A DNA stretch of 22,541 nt from an uncultured Clostridia bacterium (GCA_934462945.1 CAKSJF010000040.1:1-22541); one strand, 5' to 3'. Positions 1-8,180 are shown, counted from the first letter of the stretch. Program-made: numbers and translations. The notes: a model not told the origin generated them from the sequence alone.

Positions 1-750
1 CTACTAAGTACTTATGAGCAGACAGGATTTTACTACAATGCAGATAAAGTAATTAATATCCCTTTGGGAATCCTTACTGGTATTGGAACCGTAATGCTTC
101 CTAAAATGACAGCGTTGATTAATACAGGAAAGAGGGAGGCGGCAGATCATCTATATATTATTTCAATGGAAGGAGTCACCGCTATAAGTTGTGCAATGAC
201 TTTTGGAATTGCTGCTATATCAAAAGAGTTTGTTCCATTTTTTTTTGGAGAGGGTTATGATTGTTGCATACTGCTTACAATTGTGCTGTCGCCGGTGATT
301 ATTATTAAAGGATTTTCAAACACAGCAAGAACGCAATATCTAATTCCGTTAAAAATGGAAAAAGTATTTACTCAGTCTGTATTTGCTGGAGCAATAACTA
401 ACTTGATTTCTAATGCAATTTTAATTCCCAGAGCGGGAGCAATAGGAGCAGCAATTGGAACGTTATTTGCAGAATGCATTTCATGTCTTTGGCAATTCAT
501 ATACATGAAAGCAACTATAAATTTAAAACGTTGTTTTTTAAATTGTTTGGCATATCTCATCAATGGAATCATTATGTTTGTGGTTGTGAGAATTGTGGCC
601 AATATATCTATTCCTATAGTGTTTAGACTTATTATGGAGATAGGGGTCGGGAGTATTATCTATATCGTTACGTGTTTCCTGTTTTGGAAATTTACAATGA
701 ATGATATGTACAAAGTAATATTTAAAGGATTTTCTTCGGAAGAGCGATAA
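1..750 (+). CDS. Wzx-like polysaccharide flippase, C-terminal part (5' end outside window)
   Basis: The frame is open from base 1 to the TAA at 748-750, so this is the last 249 residues of a longer protein. The visible part is strongly hydrophobic with about six membrane segments. It opens with the TGFYYNADKVINIPLG stretch, which matches the loop and helix preceding the second half of MATE/MurJ-like polysaccharide exporters. Members of this family (usually 450-500 residues) flip undecaprenyl-linked repeat units across the membrane. A TTG at 64 lies in frame but is internal: the homologous sequence continues upstream of it. The gene and the next one are visibly richer in A and T than the rest of the window, as is common for the variable part of glycan loci. 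A run of nine T (238-246) lies in the coding sequence. Role from family resemblance; substrate unknown. Confidence 0.8.
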   Translation, partial: LLSTYEQTGFYYNADKVINIPLGILTGIGTVMLPKMTALINTGKREAADHLYIISMEGVTAISCAMTFGIAAISKEFVPFFFGEGYDCCILLTIVLSPVIIIKGFSNTARTQYLIPLKMEKVFTQSVFAGAITNLISNAILIPRAGAIGAAIGTLFAECISCLWQFIYMKATINLKRCFLNCLAYLINGIIMFVVVRIVANISIPIVFRLIMEIGVGSIIYIVTCFLFWKFTMNDMYKVIFKGFSSEER

Positions 751-863
751 TGGCAATGACCAAGCTTTATATTTGAAGCTGGAACGCAATGAAACAACAG
801 CATTTGATTGTTTGTAAACATATGTTGTATTAATATGGAAAGGTTAATTTGGAGGTGTATTAG

Positions 864-1841
864 TTGAGTAGGGCAGAAAAATATTTATCGGAAAGTAACA
901 CGAGCGCTTTAAAGGGGATTTTTGCGATCGGTATTTTGTTGCATCATTTATATCAATATAGTGGGATTCTGCGCGATACACCATTTGGAGGAGTGTTGCA
1001 GTGTTTAGGATATTTGTCGGTTGGAATGTTTTTCTTTTACACGGGTTATGGGCTAATGTTGTCTTGTAAAAAAAGTGGCTATTTAAATACTTTTTTTTGT
1101 AAGCGAGTTATTCCGCTGTATACGTTTTATGTAGTACTGATTATAACATATACAATTTATGATAGTTTGCTTGGTATTTACATTGAACCGAATAAATTGG
1201 TGCAATCGTTTCTGTTTGGCTACTCATTAGTACCCTTGGCATGGTATCTTCAGGTGACTTTTTTAATATATTTAATTTATTGGGTTGTATTTAAAATGAT
1301 AAATAGCGATGTAATTAAAATGAGTGTAATCGGAATTATCTTAGTTCTGCTATGCATTATTTGTTTCCGTCAGGGGTTATCTACCACTTGGTATGAAGGT
1401 TTTTTTTGTATACTATTTGGTATGGTATGGTCCTGGAAAAAGGAGAAAATAGACAAGGCACTAACACATAGCAGTTTATTGCTTTTGGGCATCGTGGTTG
1501 TGCTATTTGTGGCTTTTACTTTAATGCAATTGAGGTTAGGTGTAATCTCAAAGATGCTGTCGGCTGCAACTTTTTCAGCTATGGTCACAATATTTGCATA
1601 TTTGGTTGCAGATACAAAAATTGTTAATAATAAGATTGCACAGTTTCTTGGAAGGAATTCGCTGGGGATATATGTTTCCCAAGGATTTTTTTTAATCTTA
1701 AGAAAACAAACTAAAATATTAGATAACACGTATATTTTCATTGCGGTCACGATAATAGGAACGATGGTTATTGCAATTGTAATGCAACTAATATATGTAA
1801 AAATCACGGGGTTATTTAGAAACAGTCTAAATGTAGAATAA
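864..1841 (+). CDS. acyltransferase 3 family membrane protein (glycan O-acyltransferase-like)
   Basis: Predicted 325 residues with about ten hydrophobic segments and very little outside the membrane. The first helix carries a His pair at residues 27-28 (GILLHHLY), in the place of the conserved His of acyltransferase 3 proteins. The later FFFYTGYGLM stretch also fits this fold. These enzymes move acetyl or other acyl groups from acyl-CoA onto sugars of surface polysaccharides. The start is TTG at 864: GGAGGTG at 851-857 lies six bases upstream and there is no better ATG. It sits 113 bases after the flippase and shares its AT-rich composition. Three separate T8 runs (1091-1098, 1400-1407, 1686-1693) lie in the coding sequence. 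A role as a wall-teichoic or succinyl-type acyltransferase cannot be excluded. Confidence 0.7.
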   Translation: MSRAEKYLSESNTSALKGIFAIGILLHHLYQYSGILRDTPFGGVLQCLGYLSVGMFFFYTGYGLMLSCKKSGYLNTFFCKRVIPLYTFYVVLIITYTIYDSLLGIYIEPNKLVQSFLFGYSLVPLAWYLQVTFLIYLIYWVVFKMINSDVIKMSVIGIILVLLCIICFRQGLSTTWYEGFFCILFGMVWSWKKEKIDKALTHSSLLLLGIVVVLFVAFTLMQLRLGVISKMLSAATFSAMVTIFAYLVADTKIVNNKIAQFLGRNSLGIYVSQGFFLILRKQTKILDNTYIFIAVTIIGTMVIAIVMQLIYVKITGLFRNSLNVE

Positions 1842-1916
1842 CAGATGTCAAAGATTACGTTCATTTGAAACTGGAGACATATGACCTTTGGTATAAAGCG
1901 ATAAAGGATATTACGA

Positions 1917-2420
1917 ATGAAATCATTACTTATTGTAGGAGCAGGCAGTTTCTCCCCAGAGGTGGACGAGCTGGCACGGCTTCTTGGATATACAGATATA
2001 GCGTTCCTTGATGATAATCCTGACAAAGCGATGAGTTTTCCGGTCATTGGCTTGTGTTCGCAAATTGCGGAGGTGAGGAGAAAATATGATACGGCAATTG
2101 TTGCTCTGGGAAATAATAAAATCCGGATGAAATATCATCAGATACTGAAGGAACACGGTTATAACATTCCTACGCTCATCCATCCAACCGCTTACATAAG
2201 CCTGGACGCGGAGATTGCAGAGGGCTGTATTATACGAGCAAAATGTGTCGTCAGTCGCTATGTGAAACTCGGCGAGGCAACAATACTGAATGTCGGTGCA
2301 CTCATTGACCACCATGTGAAAATTGGTGAAGGATGCCACATCCTGATGGGGGCTGTGGTCAGGAATATGGCAAAGGTTGAGCCAATGACAAGAGTGAACA
2401 GCTTAACACTCATCGAATAA
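1917..2420 (+). CDS. PglD/NeuD-like sugar acetyltransferase (left-handed beta-helix)
   Basis: Predicted 167 residues. Residues 1-75 form a PglD_N-type Rossmann-like domain, with the glycine motif GAGSFSPEV at 8-16 and FLDDNP at 30-35. Residues 90-150 show the hexapeptide pattern of a left-handed beta-helix. The family's catalytic His is likely H132 in IDHHV; relatives usually read IDHD, so the base after the His is changed here. PglD/NeuD enzymes acetylate an amino-sugar nucleotide or sialic acid. The protein is shorter than the usual 200-210 residues but ends on a plausible turn, so I read it as complete. ATG at 1917 has only a weak AAAGGA site upstream. With the dehydratases that follow it would fit a bacillosamine-type sugar path, but no aminotransferase is visible in the window. 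Confidence 0.7.
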   Translation: MKSLLIVGAGSFSPEVDELARLLGYTDIAFLDDNPDKAMSFPVIGLCSQIAEVRRKYDTAIVALGNNKIRMKYHQILKEHGYNIPTLIHPTAYISLDAEIAEGCIIRAKCVVSRYVKLGEATILNVGALIDHHVKIGEGCHILMGAVVRNMAKVEPMTRVNSLTLIE

Positions 2421-2533
2421 GACTGTCGAGCTGTTCCATGAGACAGAGAAGAAAAGCACGATAATCACAGCCCATCGATGGAGCTGATGAATAAATACGC
2501 CTGTGAGGGCGGTGGAAAGAGAGGAAAAAGATC

Positions 2534-3577
2534 ATGAACAACATTACAGAGGTATTCAAAAATAAAACATTAGTAATCACTGGTGGGACAGGTTCGTTTG
2601 GCAACGCTGTGCTCAAACGTTTCTTATGCACTGATATTGGAGAAATCCGTATTTTTTCGCGGGACGAGAAGAAGCAGGACGACATGCGGCACGAGTTTCA
2701 GGTACGGATGCCGGAGGTGGCGGAGAAGATCAAGTTTTACATTGGAGACGTCCGGAATCTGCAATCCTGCAGAGACGCGATGCATGGGGTGGACTACATA
2801 TTCCATGCGGCGGCATTAAAGCAAGTGCCGTCCTGTGAGTTTTTTCCGATGGAGGCGGTCAAAACGAATGTGATCGGAACGGACAATGTTTTAACAGCGG
2901 CAATTGAGGAGGGTGTGGAGTCGGTCATTTGCCTTTCTACCGACAAGGCTGCCTATCCGATCAATGCCATGGGAACGTCCAAGGCAATGGAGGAAAAGGT
3001 TGCGATTGCAAAATCCCGGAGCAGCAGAAATACAAAAATCTGCTGCACGCGTTACGGAAATGTGATGTGTTCGCGCGGATCGGTGATTCCGCTTTGGATT
3101 GACCAGATCAGATCCGGAAACCCAATCACGCTGACCGAGCCGTCTATGACGCGATTCATTATGTCCTTAGAGGAGGCGGTGGATTTGGTGCTGTTTGCAT
3201 TTGAGCATGGAGAAAACGGTGATCTTCTGATCCAAAAAGCGCCGGCATGCACAATTCAAACGCAGGCAGAGGCTGTCTGTGAGTTATTCGGCGGCAAAAA
3301 AGAGGACATCAAGGTGATCGGCATTCGTCATGGTGAGAAAATGTATGAAACACTCCTGACGAACGAGGAATGTGCCAAGGCAATCGACATGGGGCAATTT
3401 TATCGCGTTCCGGCAGATAACCGCGGCTTGAACTACGACAAGTATTTCAAAGAGGGTGACGAAAAGCGCAACACCTTAACCGAGTTTAACTCGAACAACA
3501 CACGATTATTAAATGTAGAGGAGACAAAGGCGAAAATTGTGTCTCTTGCGTACATTCAGGAGGAATTAAAAAAGTAA
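2534..3577 (+). CDS. CapE/FnlA-type UDP-GlcNAc 4,6-dehydratase/5-epimerase
   Basis: Predicted 347-residue extended short-chain dehydrogenase, close to the usual length (about 340) of CapE/FnlA. It carries the nucleotide-binding GGTGSFG at residues 17-23, FSRDEKKQDDMR at 41-52, FHAAALKQVPS at 90-100 and the signature STDKAAYPINAMG from 135. In this family the usual YxxxK is replaced by MxxxK, seen here as M146 and K150. The family turns UDP-GlcNAc into a 4-keto-6-deoxy sugar with C5 inversion, the first step to UDP-L-FucNAc and related sugars. GAGAGG stands about nine bases before ATG 2534. The CapF/CapG (FnlB/FnlC) partners normally follow directly, but here a PglF-type gene follows, 25 bases downstream. 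The assignment to this family is firm; the final sugar is unknown. Confidence 0.88.
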   Translation: MNNITEVFKNKTLVITGGTGSFGNAVLKRFLCTDIGEIRIFSRDEKKQDDMRHEFQVRMPEVAEKIKFYIGDVRNLQSCRDAMHGVDYIFHAAALKQVPSCEFFPMEAVKTNVIGTDNVLTAAIEEGVESVICLSTDKAAYPINAMGTSKAMEEKVAIAKSRSSRNTKICCTRYGNVMCSRGSVIPLWIDQIRSGNPITLTEPSMTRFIMSLEEAVDLVLFAFEHGENGDLLIQKAPACTIQTQAEAVCELFGGKKEDIKVIGIRHGEKMYETLLTNEECAKAIDMGQFYRVPADNRGLNYDKYFKEGDEKRNTLTEFNSNNTRLLNVEETKAKIVSLAYIQEELKK

Positions 3578-3602
3578 TTAAAAATTAAAACGGGGGATAA
3601 AA

Positions 3603-5462
3603 ATGAAAAAAATACGAAACAGACATTTACTGGCCTTGGACATTCTTTTATGTGTATTTGCTTACGTTCTGACGTTTGCGTTAGTATTTCCGTTATCGGT
3701 GGTCAGCGGACATTTTGTGCCGGGGGCGTGGATGATTCTTTTGACGGCGGTTATTTATGTGGTCATTTCCGGAATTTTTGGAATCTACCGGGTGGACTGG
3801 GTGTATGCCGGGGCGAGTGAGTATTTACGGCTGATTACCGGGATGGTGATTTCGGCGGCAGTGAGTCTTTCTCTTAGCATTTTGTCCGGTTCGGAGGCAT
3901 TGTTTCCAAAATTAAATCTTGCCGCCAATGCGGTGATTATGGTGATGCTTTGCGGTCTGCGGTTTACTGTCCGGATGTGTTCCAGGGTTTTGGCGATGAA
4001 CGGAAAGAAACAGGGTAAAAGAACGCTCATTATCGGCGCTGGTCGGTTAGCGGTGATGCTTTTGCGGGATATTGCTGATAACGAACGTTTGAATTATGAT
4101 GTAGTCGGGTTAATTGATGACGATTTGAGCCGCAAAAAGGCGCGGATCTACAATGCAAACGTAATTGGTACGAGAAATGATATTGTGAAAATCTGCGAGG
4201 AGCAGGACGTTGAGCAGATCATTTTTGCGATTCATACGATTTCTACCGAGGACAAGAGCGATATTTTAGATATTTGCAGCCGTACCGGCGCTAAGGTGAA
4301 AATGATTCCGGGTGTGGAGGCGGCACTTTCAGGAAAATTACAGCTGGGAAAAATGCGCGAAATTGAGATTGAGGATCTTTTGGAGCGTGCGCCGATCCGG
4401 CTGGACAATAGTCTGATTGAAGATCAGATTTTCGGAAAAACGGTCATGGTAACAGGAGGCGGCGGATCGATCGGTTCAGAACTTTGCCGGCAGATTCTAA
4501 AATTCCGTCCGGAGCGGTTGGTGATTTTAGATATTTACGAAAATACCACCTATGAGCTGCAATTAGAACTGATGGAAAAGTATCCGAATCAGAAGTTAGA
4601 TGTTTTGATTGCGTCTGTCCGCGACCAGGCACGGTTGGAGTCGATTTTCGAAAAGTACCGCCCCGATTTGGTGTTCCATGCCGCGGCGCATAAGCATGTT
4701 CCGCTGATGGAATATTCCCCTTGTGAGGCAATTAAAAACAATATTTTTGGTACATACAACACGGCAAAAACTGCTATCAAATACGGTGTGAAACGCTTTG
4801 TGCTGATCTCCACCGATAAGGCGGTCAATCCGACTAATGTGATGGGTGCGAGCAAGAGAATGTGCGAAATGATTATCCAGACCATGCAGAATTGCGGCAA
4901 AACAGAATTTGCGGCAGTCCGGTTCGGAAATGTTCTGGGTTCACACGGTTCGGTCATTCCGCGGTTTAAAAAGCAGATTGCGGCGGGCGGTCCGGTGACA
5001 GTGACGCATCCGGAAATTACGCGCTTTTTCATGACCATCCCGGAGGCGGCACAGCTGGTTTTGCAGGCGGCGGCATATGCGCGCGGCGGTGAAATTTTTG
5101 TTCTGGATATGGGAAGTCCGGTGAAAATTTATGATCTTGCACAGAAAATGATCCGTCTTTCGGGTCTGAAACCGAATGAGGATATCGAAATTAAATTTAC
5201 AGGACTGCGCCCGGGCGAAAAGCTCTATGAGGAGCTTTTGATGAACGAAGAAGGATTGAAAAAAACGGCACACAGCAAAATCTTTGTCGGCAGTCCGATT
5301 GATATTACACCCGATGTTCTGAATGAAAAACTGCAAAAGCTGCAAAACGCTGTTCCGCAGGATGAAGATACGATCAAAAGAATCATCTCCGAGGTCGTTC
5401 CGACTTATCACTGCTCGGAAAAGGCAAAAAAAGAACAGAAAACGGCGGTGGGGGCTATTTAA
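3603..5462 (+). CDS. membrane-anchored PglF/CapD-type UDP-GlcNAc 4,6-dehydratase
   Basis: Predicted 619 residues, the usual size for the family. Residues 10-130 hold four hydrophobic segments. A first Rossmann domain starts at TLIIGAGR (141-148), and the catalytic domain starts at TGGGGSIG (284-291). STDKA at 403-407 is followed by M414 and K418, the family's MxxxK variant of the SDR pair, and FHAAAHKHVP (358-367) is also typical. These enzymes convert UDP-GlcNAc to UDP-4-keto-6-deoxy-GlcNAc, the precursor of bacillosamine and QuiNAc. ATG at 3603 is preceded by GGGGG at 3592-3596. It is the last gene of the first glycan block and is followed by a hairpin at 5520-5547. Having two different 4,6-dehydratases next to each other suggests two deoxy sugars, or input to different branches. 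Confidence 0.9.
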   Translation: MKKIRNRHLLALDILLCVFAYVLTFALVFPLSVVSGHFVPGAWMILLTAVIYVVISGIFGIYRVDWVYAGASEYLRLITGMVISAAVSLSLSILSGSEALFPKLNLAANAVIMVMLCGLRFTVRMCSRVLAMNGKKQGKRTLIIGAGRLAVMLLRDIADNERLNYDVVGLIDDDLSRKKARIYNANVIGTRNDIVKICEEQDVEQIIFAIHTISTEDKSDILDICSRTGAKVKMIPGVEAALSGKLQLGKMREIEIEDLLERAPIRLDNSLIEDQIFGKTVMVTGGGGSIGSELCRQILKFRPERLVILDIYENTTYELQLELMEKYPNQKLDVLIASVRDQARLESIFEKYRPDLVFHAAAHKHVPLMEYSPCEAIKNNIFGTYNTAKTAIKYGVKRFVLISTDKAVNPTNVMGASKRMCEMIIQTMQNCGKTEFAAVRFGNVLGSHGSVIPRFKKQIAAGGPVTVTHPEITRFFMTIPEAAQLVLQAAAYARGGEIFVLDMGSPVKIYDLAQKMIRLSGLKPNEDIEIKFTGLRPGEKLYEELLMNEEGLKKTAHSKIFVGSPIDITPDVLNEKLQKLQNAVPQDEDTIKRIISEVVPTYHCSEKAKKEQKTAVGAI

Positions 5463-5519
5463 AGTAAAGTATTAAATTTAAACTATTAGAAATCTATTCA
5501 TTTTTTGCAGTTGCAACGG

Positions 5520-5548
5520 AAAATACAGTTACAACATACTGTATTTTT
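5520..5548 (+). terminator. probable rho-independent terminator after the first glycan block
   Basis: A ten-base perfect inverted repeat (AAAATACAGT at 5520-5529, ACTGTATTTT at 5538-5547) closes an eight-base loop, and a T-rich end follows. The stem is AT-rich, so it would be weak, but it lies 57 bases after the stop codon of the last + strand gene and before a converging gene. Confidence 0.5.
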
Positions 5549-5579
5549 AGCGTTAAATTATGCATTGTATTATTAAAGG

Positions 5580-5768
5580 GGATGTAAAAAAGAGTGCAGA
5601 ACGCTCCAAACGTGCCCGACGGCGTACTGGTGTACTCCGAGCGGCGCGTTTGGAACGTAGTTCAAGGATGATCATCATAGGAAATCCGCAAAAAATGCGG
5701 ATTTCAACCAAAATAATCTATTTTCAAGACATTTGAGCCCTTGAACGGTCTGCACCTTTTTTGCATCC
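5580..5768. other. large three-way-junction inverted-repeat element (structured RNA or MITE-like)
   Basis: This stretch folds almost completely. P1 pairs 5580-5600 with 5749-5768: 20 pairs including one G-U, with a single bulged A at 5593. P2 starts at the very next base and pairs 5601-5616 with 5643-5658 (one C/A mismatch). After a 3x3 internal loop it continues as 5620-5627 with 5632-5639 (one mismatch), capped by TGGT. P3 pairs 5660-5667 with 5739-5746, eight perfect pairs. Inside P3 a perfect ten-pair hairpin P4 lies at 5681-5690/5696-5705 with loop AAAAA. P1, P2 and P3 abut as a compact three-way junction. There is no reading frame of note. It lies between converging genes, eight bases from the stop of the spore-protein gene. 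It could be a noncoding RNA, a mobile miniature element or a complex two-way terminator; the strand is undecided. Confidence 0.7.
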
Positions 5769-5775
5769 ACATTTT

Positions 5776-6030
5776 TTATACAATAATCTTATATTCATAT
5801 CCCACAGTTTGAGTATGACCGCAGGCGGTGCGATTCTGTCTTTGAAATTTCATAGTTCGTCCGGGACAAATGTCTTTAACCATTTGACCGCCGATAGAAC
5901 CTGCCTGCTTAGAAGTCAAATCTCCGTTGTAGCCCTGCTTTAAAGCTACGCCTACTTCGCTTGCAGCTTCCATCTTGAAGTTTTCCATTGCCTGCTTTGC
6001 TTCCGGTACATTAATCTTGCTCTTTGACAT
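5776..6030 (-). CDS. alpha/beta-type small acid-soluble spore protein with unusual C-terminal tail
   Basis: Residues 1-52 are a good alpha/beta SASP. The germination-protease region FKMEAASEVGV falls near residues 18-28, and the second conserved helix gives GYNGDLTSKQAGSIGGQMVK at 33-52. These proteins coat DNA in the spore and protect it. ATG at 6028-6030 is chosen because GGAGG lies eight bases upstream; an earlier in-frame ATG at 6060 would add ten residues without a site. The family normally ends within about 10-20 residues of GGxMV. Here 32 more residues follow, with two cysteines and no likeness to the usual basic, hydrophobic tail, giving 84 residues. The tail ends eight bases from the structured element at 5580-5768, so a rearranged or frameshifted 3' end is possible. 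Confidence 0.8.
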   Translation of the reverse strand: MSKSKINVPEAKQAMENFKMEAASEVGVALKQGYNGDLTSKQAGSIGGQMVKDICPGRTMKFQRQNRTACGHTQTVGYEYKIIV

Positions 6031-6072
6031 TGTCGTTTCCTCCATTTCAATAAATCGCATCTTATGGTGAAA

Positions 6073-6098
6073 CTTTATTCAAAACAGATCGAATAAAG
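6073..6098. repeat. perfect 8-bp inverted repeat upstream of the spore-protein gene
   Basis: CTTTATTC (6073-6080) and GAATAAAG (6091-6098) are exact complements around a ten-base spacer. The repeat sits 43-68 bases upstream of the spore-protein start, in its probable promoter or leader. A second short hairpin, CAGTCG/CGACTG (6109-6114/6123-6128), lies just beyond. Either could be an operator or a leader hairpin, or the second could be the end of the ATPase transcript. I could not place a convincing sigma-G or sigma-F promoter. Confidence 0.4.
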
Positions 6099-6182
6099 AT
6101 TCATCATACAGTCGCCTTTTGTCGACTGCATTACTATTTTGTGTCGAAATGCAGGAAGTATTCAATAAAAATTTTGGCAATT

Positions 6183-8180
6183 TTAATTTTGACCAAAATG
6201 CTGATAAAGTGCACGCATTGCGTTTAGGATTGCCAGAAACGATACACCGACATCTGCAAAGACTGCCGCCCACATTGTGGCATATCCAAGTGCGCAGAGA
6301 ATCAGAATCAGAACCTTTACGGCAATTGCAAATACGATATTCTGATGCACAATCCGGAGCGTTTTTTTCGACAGAGAAACGGCGTCCGGAATGCGCTTGA
6401 GATCATCTGTCATAAGAATTGCATCTGCAGCTGTAATTGCCGCGTCCGAGCCGATTCCGCCCATTGCAAAGCCAACGTCTGCCATGGCTAATACAGGTGC
6501 GTCGTTCATGCCGTCACCCACAAATGCGGTGCGGTGTGTTTTGGTGATTTGCTCCATTCTTGCAACCTTATCCTGCGGCAAAAGCTGTGAGTGAACCTCA
6601 TCCAGACCTAACAGAGCGCCGATCTTTTCTGCGGCAGTCTTGCGGTCGCCGGTCAGCATTGCAGTATAGAAGCCTTGCTTTTTCAGGGCAGAAATTGTTT
6701 CCTTGCTGCTTTCGCGGATTTTATCCGAAATTACGATATAGCCCAGATATTCCTGATTTTTTGCTAAATGCAAAACGGTTCCGAATGCATCGGTTTGTTC
6801 CGGCTTCATGCCATGCTCCTGCATAAGGGCATCATTCCCGACAAAAAGCGGTTCACCGTCTAAAAGAACAGATACGCCTTTACCGGTAATTTCGGTATAT
6901 TGCGACAGTCTGGATGCATCCAGCGTTTTGGAACAGCCTTTTGTGATCACGCTTGCAATCGGATGATTGGAGTAATGCTCTGCATAAGCACAAAGCTCTA
7001 AAAATTCAGTTTCCGGAATTTTTGCATGCAGTTCGGTAATCTCAAAGCTTCCTTCGGTTAGTGTACCGGTTTTATCAAATACAACAGCATCCAGCTCGGA
7101 AATTTTTTCGAGCGCCTCACTGCTCTTTAAAATGACTCCGTGCTTTGAGGCACAGCCAATCCCGGCAAAAAAGCTAAGCGGAACAGAGATGACCAAAGCG
7201 CACGGACAGGACACCACTAAAAAGTCCAGCGCACGGTAAATCCATTTTGTGAACTGCATTCCGTCAAACAGTGGCGGAATGACTGCAATGATGGCTGCTA
7301 AAAGCACAACAGCCGGCGTGTATTTTTTCGCAAACGCTGTGATAAAGCGTTCCGGTTTCGTTTTGTTTTCCGAGGTATGCTCCATCAGTTCTAAGATTTT
7401 GGAAGCGGTTGAGTCCTTAAATTCCTTGGTTACCCGGATTTTTAAAAGACTTTCTTTATTAATCACACCGCTTTGTACCTCATCGCCTGTTGCGGCACGG
7501 TGGGGAACGCTTTCACCGGTCAGGCAGGCGGTATCGAGATAGCTTTCTCCCTCGGTGATAATTCCGTCTAAGGGAATCCGCTCTCCGGCGGCTACCATCA
7601 GAATATCGCCGACCTGCACCTCATCTGCTGCAACTTTTACTCGCTCGCCGTTTTTCTCAATATATGCCCAGTCCGGACGAAGTTCCATCAAGCTCATAAC
7701 CGACTGCTCCGAACGCTCCACGGCAAGATCCTGGAAAAATTCACCCAGCTGATAAAACAGCATAACAGCGACTGCCTCCGGATATTCACCGATAGCAATT
7801 GCGCCAACGGTTGCAAGTGCCATTAAAAAGTTTTCATCAAAAATTTTTCCGGACAGGATTCTTTTTCCGGCAGCAAGCAGAACATCATATCCGAACACCA
7901 GATAAGCGGCTAAAAACAGCAGTGTTTTTACCGCGCCCGAGGCAAAAAATGCTCCGGCAAAGAGCGCCACGCCCAGAATGCAGCGGATCAGAAAGGTTTT
8001 CTTATCGGTTTCTTCCTCATCCTCCTCGCAGCAGCCGCATCCGCAATGGTGATGTCCGTGCTCATGCTCGTGTTCATCATGGTGATGATGCTCATGCTCA
8101 TGATGGTGGTGATGATCGTGTTCATGTGTCTCCTCATGTTCACAGCAGGAACAGACAGTTTTGTTTTTTTCCTCATTCAT
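6183..8180 (-). CDS. Zn/Cd/Pb-type P1B heavy-metal-exporting ATPase with His-rich N-terminus
   Basis: Predicted 665 residues. Landmarks are TGES (221-224), the metal-site CPC (325-327), the phosphorylated Asp in DKTGT (D369), the P1B-specific HP pair in SNHPIAS (406-407) and GDGMND (555-560). In the last helices K618 and FADVG with D643 match the Lys/Asp pair of ZntA-like Zn2+/Cd2+/Pb2+ pumps. The classical GMxCxxC metal-binding domain is missing; instead residues 10-51 hold CSCC, a long His/Glu run and CGCGCC. ATG at 8178-8180 is chosen because GGAGGG lies seven bases upstream; the frame is open 39 codons further, but that part lies over the promoter. Expression should be controlled by the operator at 8201-8226. 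Export of zinc or cadmium is inferred from family motifs. Confidence 0.93.
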   Translation of the reverse strand: MNEEKNKTVCSCCEHEETHEHDHHHHHEHEHHHHDEHEHEHGHHHCGCGCCEEDEEETDKKTFLIRCILGVALFAGAFFASGAVKTLLFLAAYLVFGYDVLLAAGKRILSGKIFDENFLMALATVGAIAIGEYPEAVAVMLFYQLGEFFQDLAVERSEQSVMSLMELRPDWAYIEKNGERVKVAADEVQVGDILMVAAGERIPLDGIITEGESYLDTACLTGESVPHRAATGDEVQSGVINKESLLKIRVTKEFKDSTASKILELMEHTSENKTKPERFITAFAKKYTPAVVLLAAIIAVIPPLFDGMQFTKWIYRALDFLVVSCPCALVISVPLSFFAGIGCASKHGVILKSSEALEKISELDAVVFDKTGTLTEGSFEITELHAKIPETEFLELCAYAEHYSNHPIASVITKGCSKTLDASRLSQYTEITGKGVSVLLDGEPLFVGNDALMQEHGMKPEQTDAFGTVLHLAKNQEYLGYIVISDKIRESSKETISALKKQGFYTAMLTGDRKTAAEKIGALLGLDEVHSQLLPQDKVARMEQITKTHRTAFVGDGMNDAPVLAMADVGFAMGGIGSDAAITAADAILMTDDLKRIPDAVSLSKKTLRIVHQNIVFAIAVKVLILILCALGYATMWAAVFADVGVSFLAILNAMRALYQHFGQN

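Noticed and set aside
1370..2047. 225-codon open frame on the minus strand
   Set aside because: It is antisense to the acyltransferase and the acetyltransferase start, has no domain likeness, and arises from the AT-rich complementary strand of a well-supported gene.
2421..2533. Frame fragment ending ITAHRWS, recalling the H-loop of ABC transporters
   Set aside because: Only about 25 codons, no Walker or signature motif nearby, and the likeness rests on a few residues. I treat the gap as noncoding.
5761..5943. 60-codon + strand frame
   Set aside because: It lies antisense to the spore-protein tail and has no ribosome site.
6153..6190. AAAATT/AATTTT hairpin after the ATPase stop as a terminator
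   Set aside because: The stem is only six A-T pairs; too weak to call.
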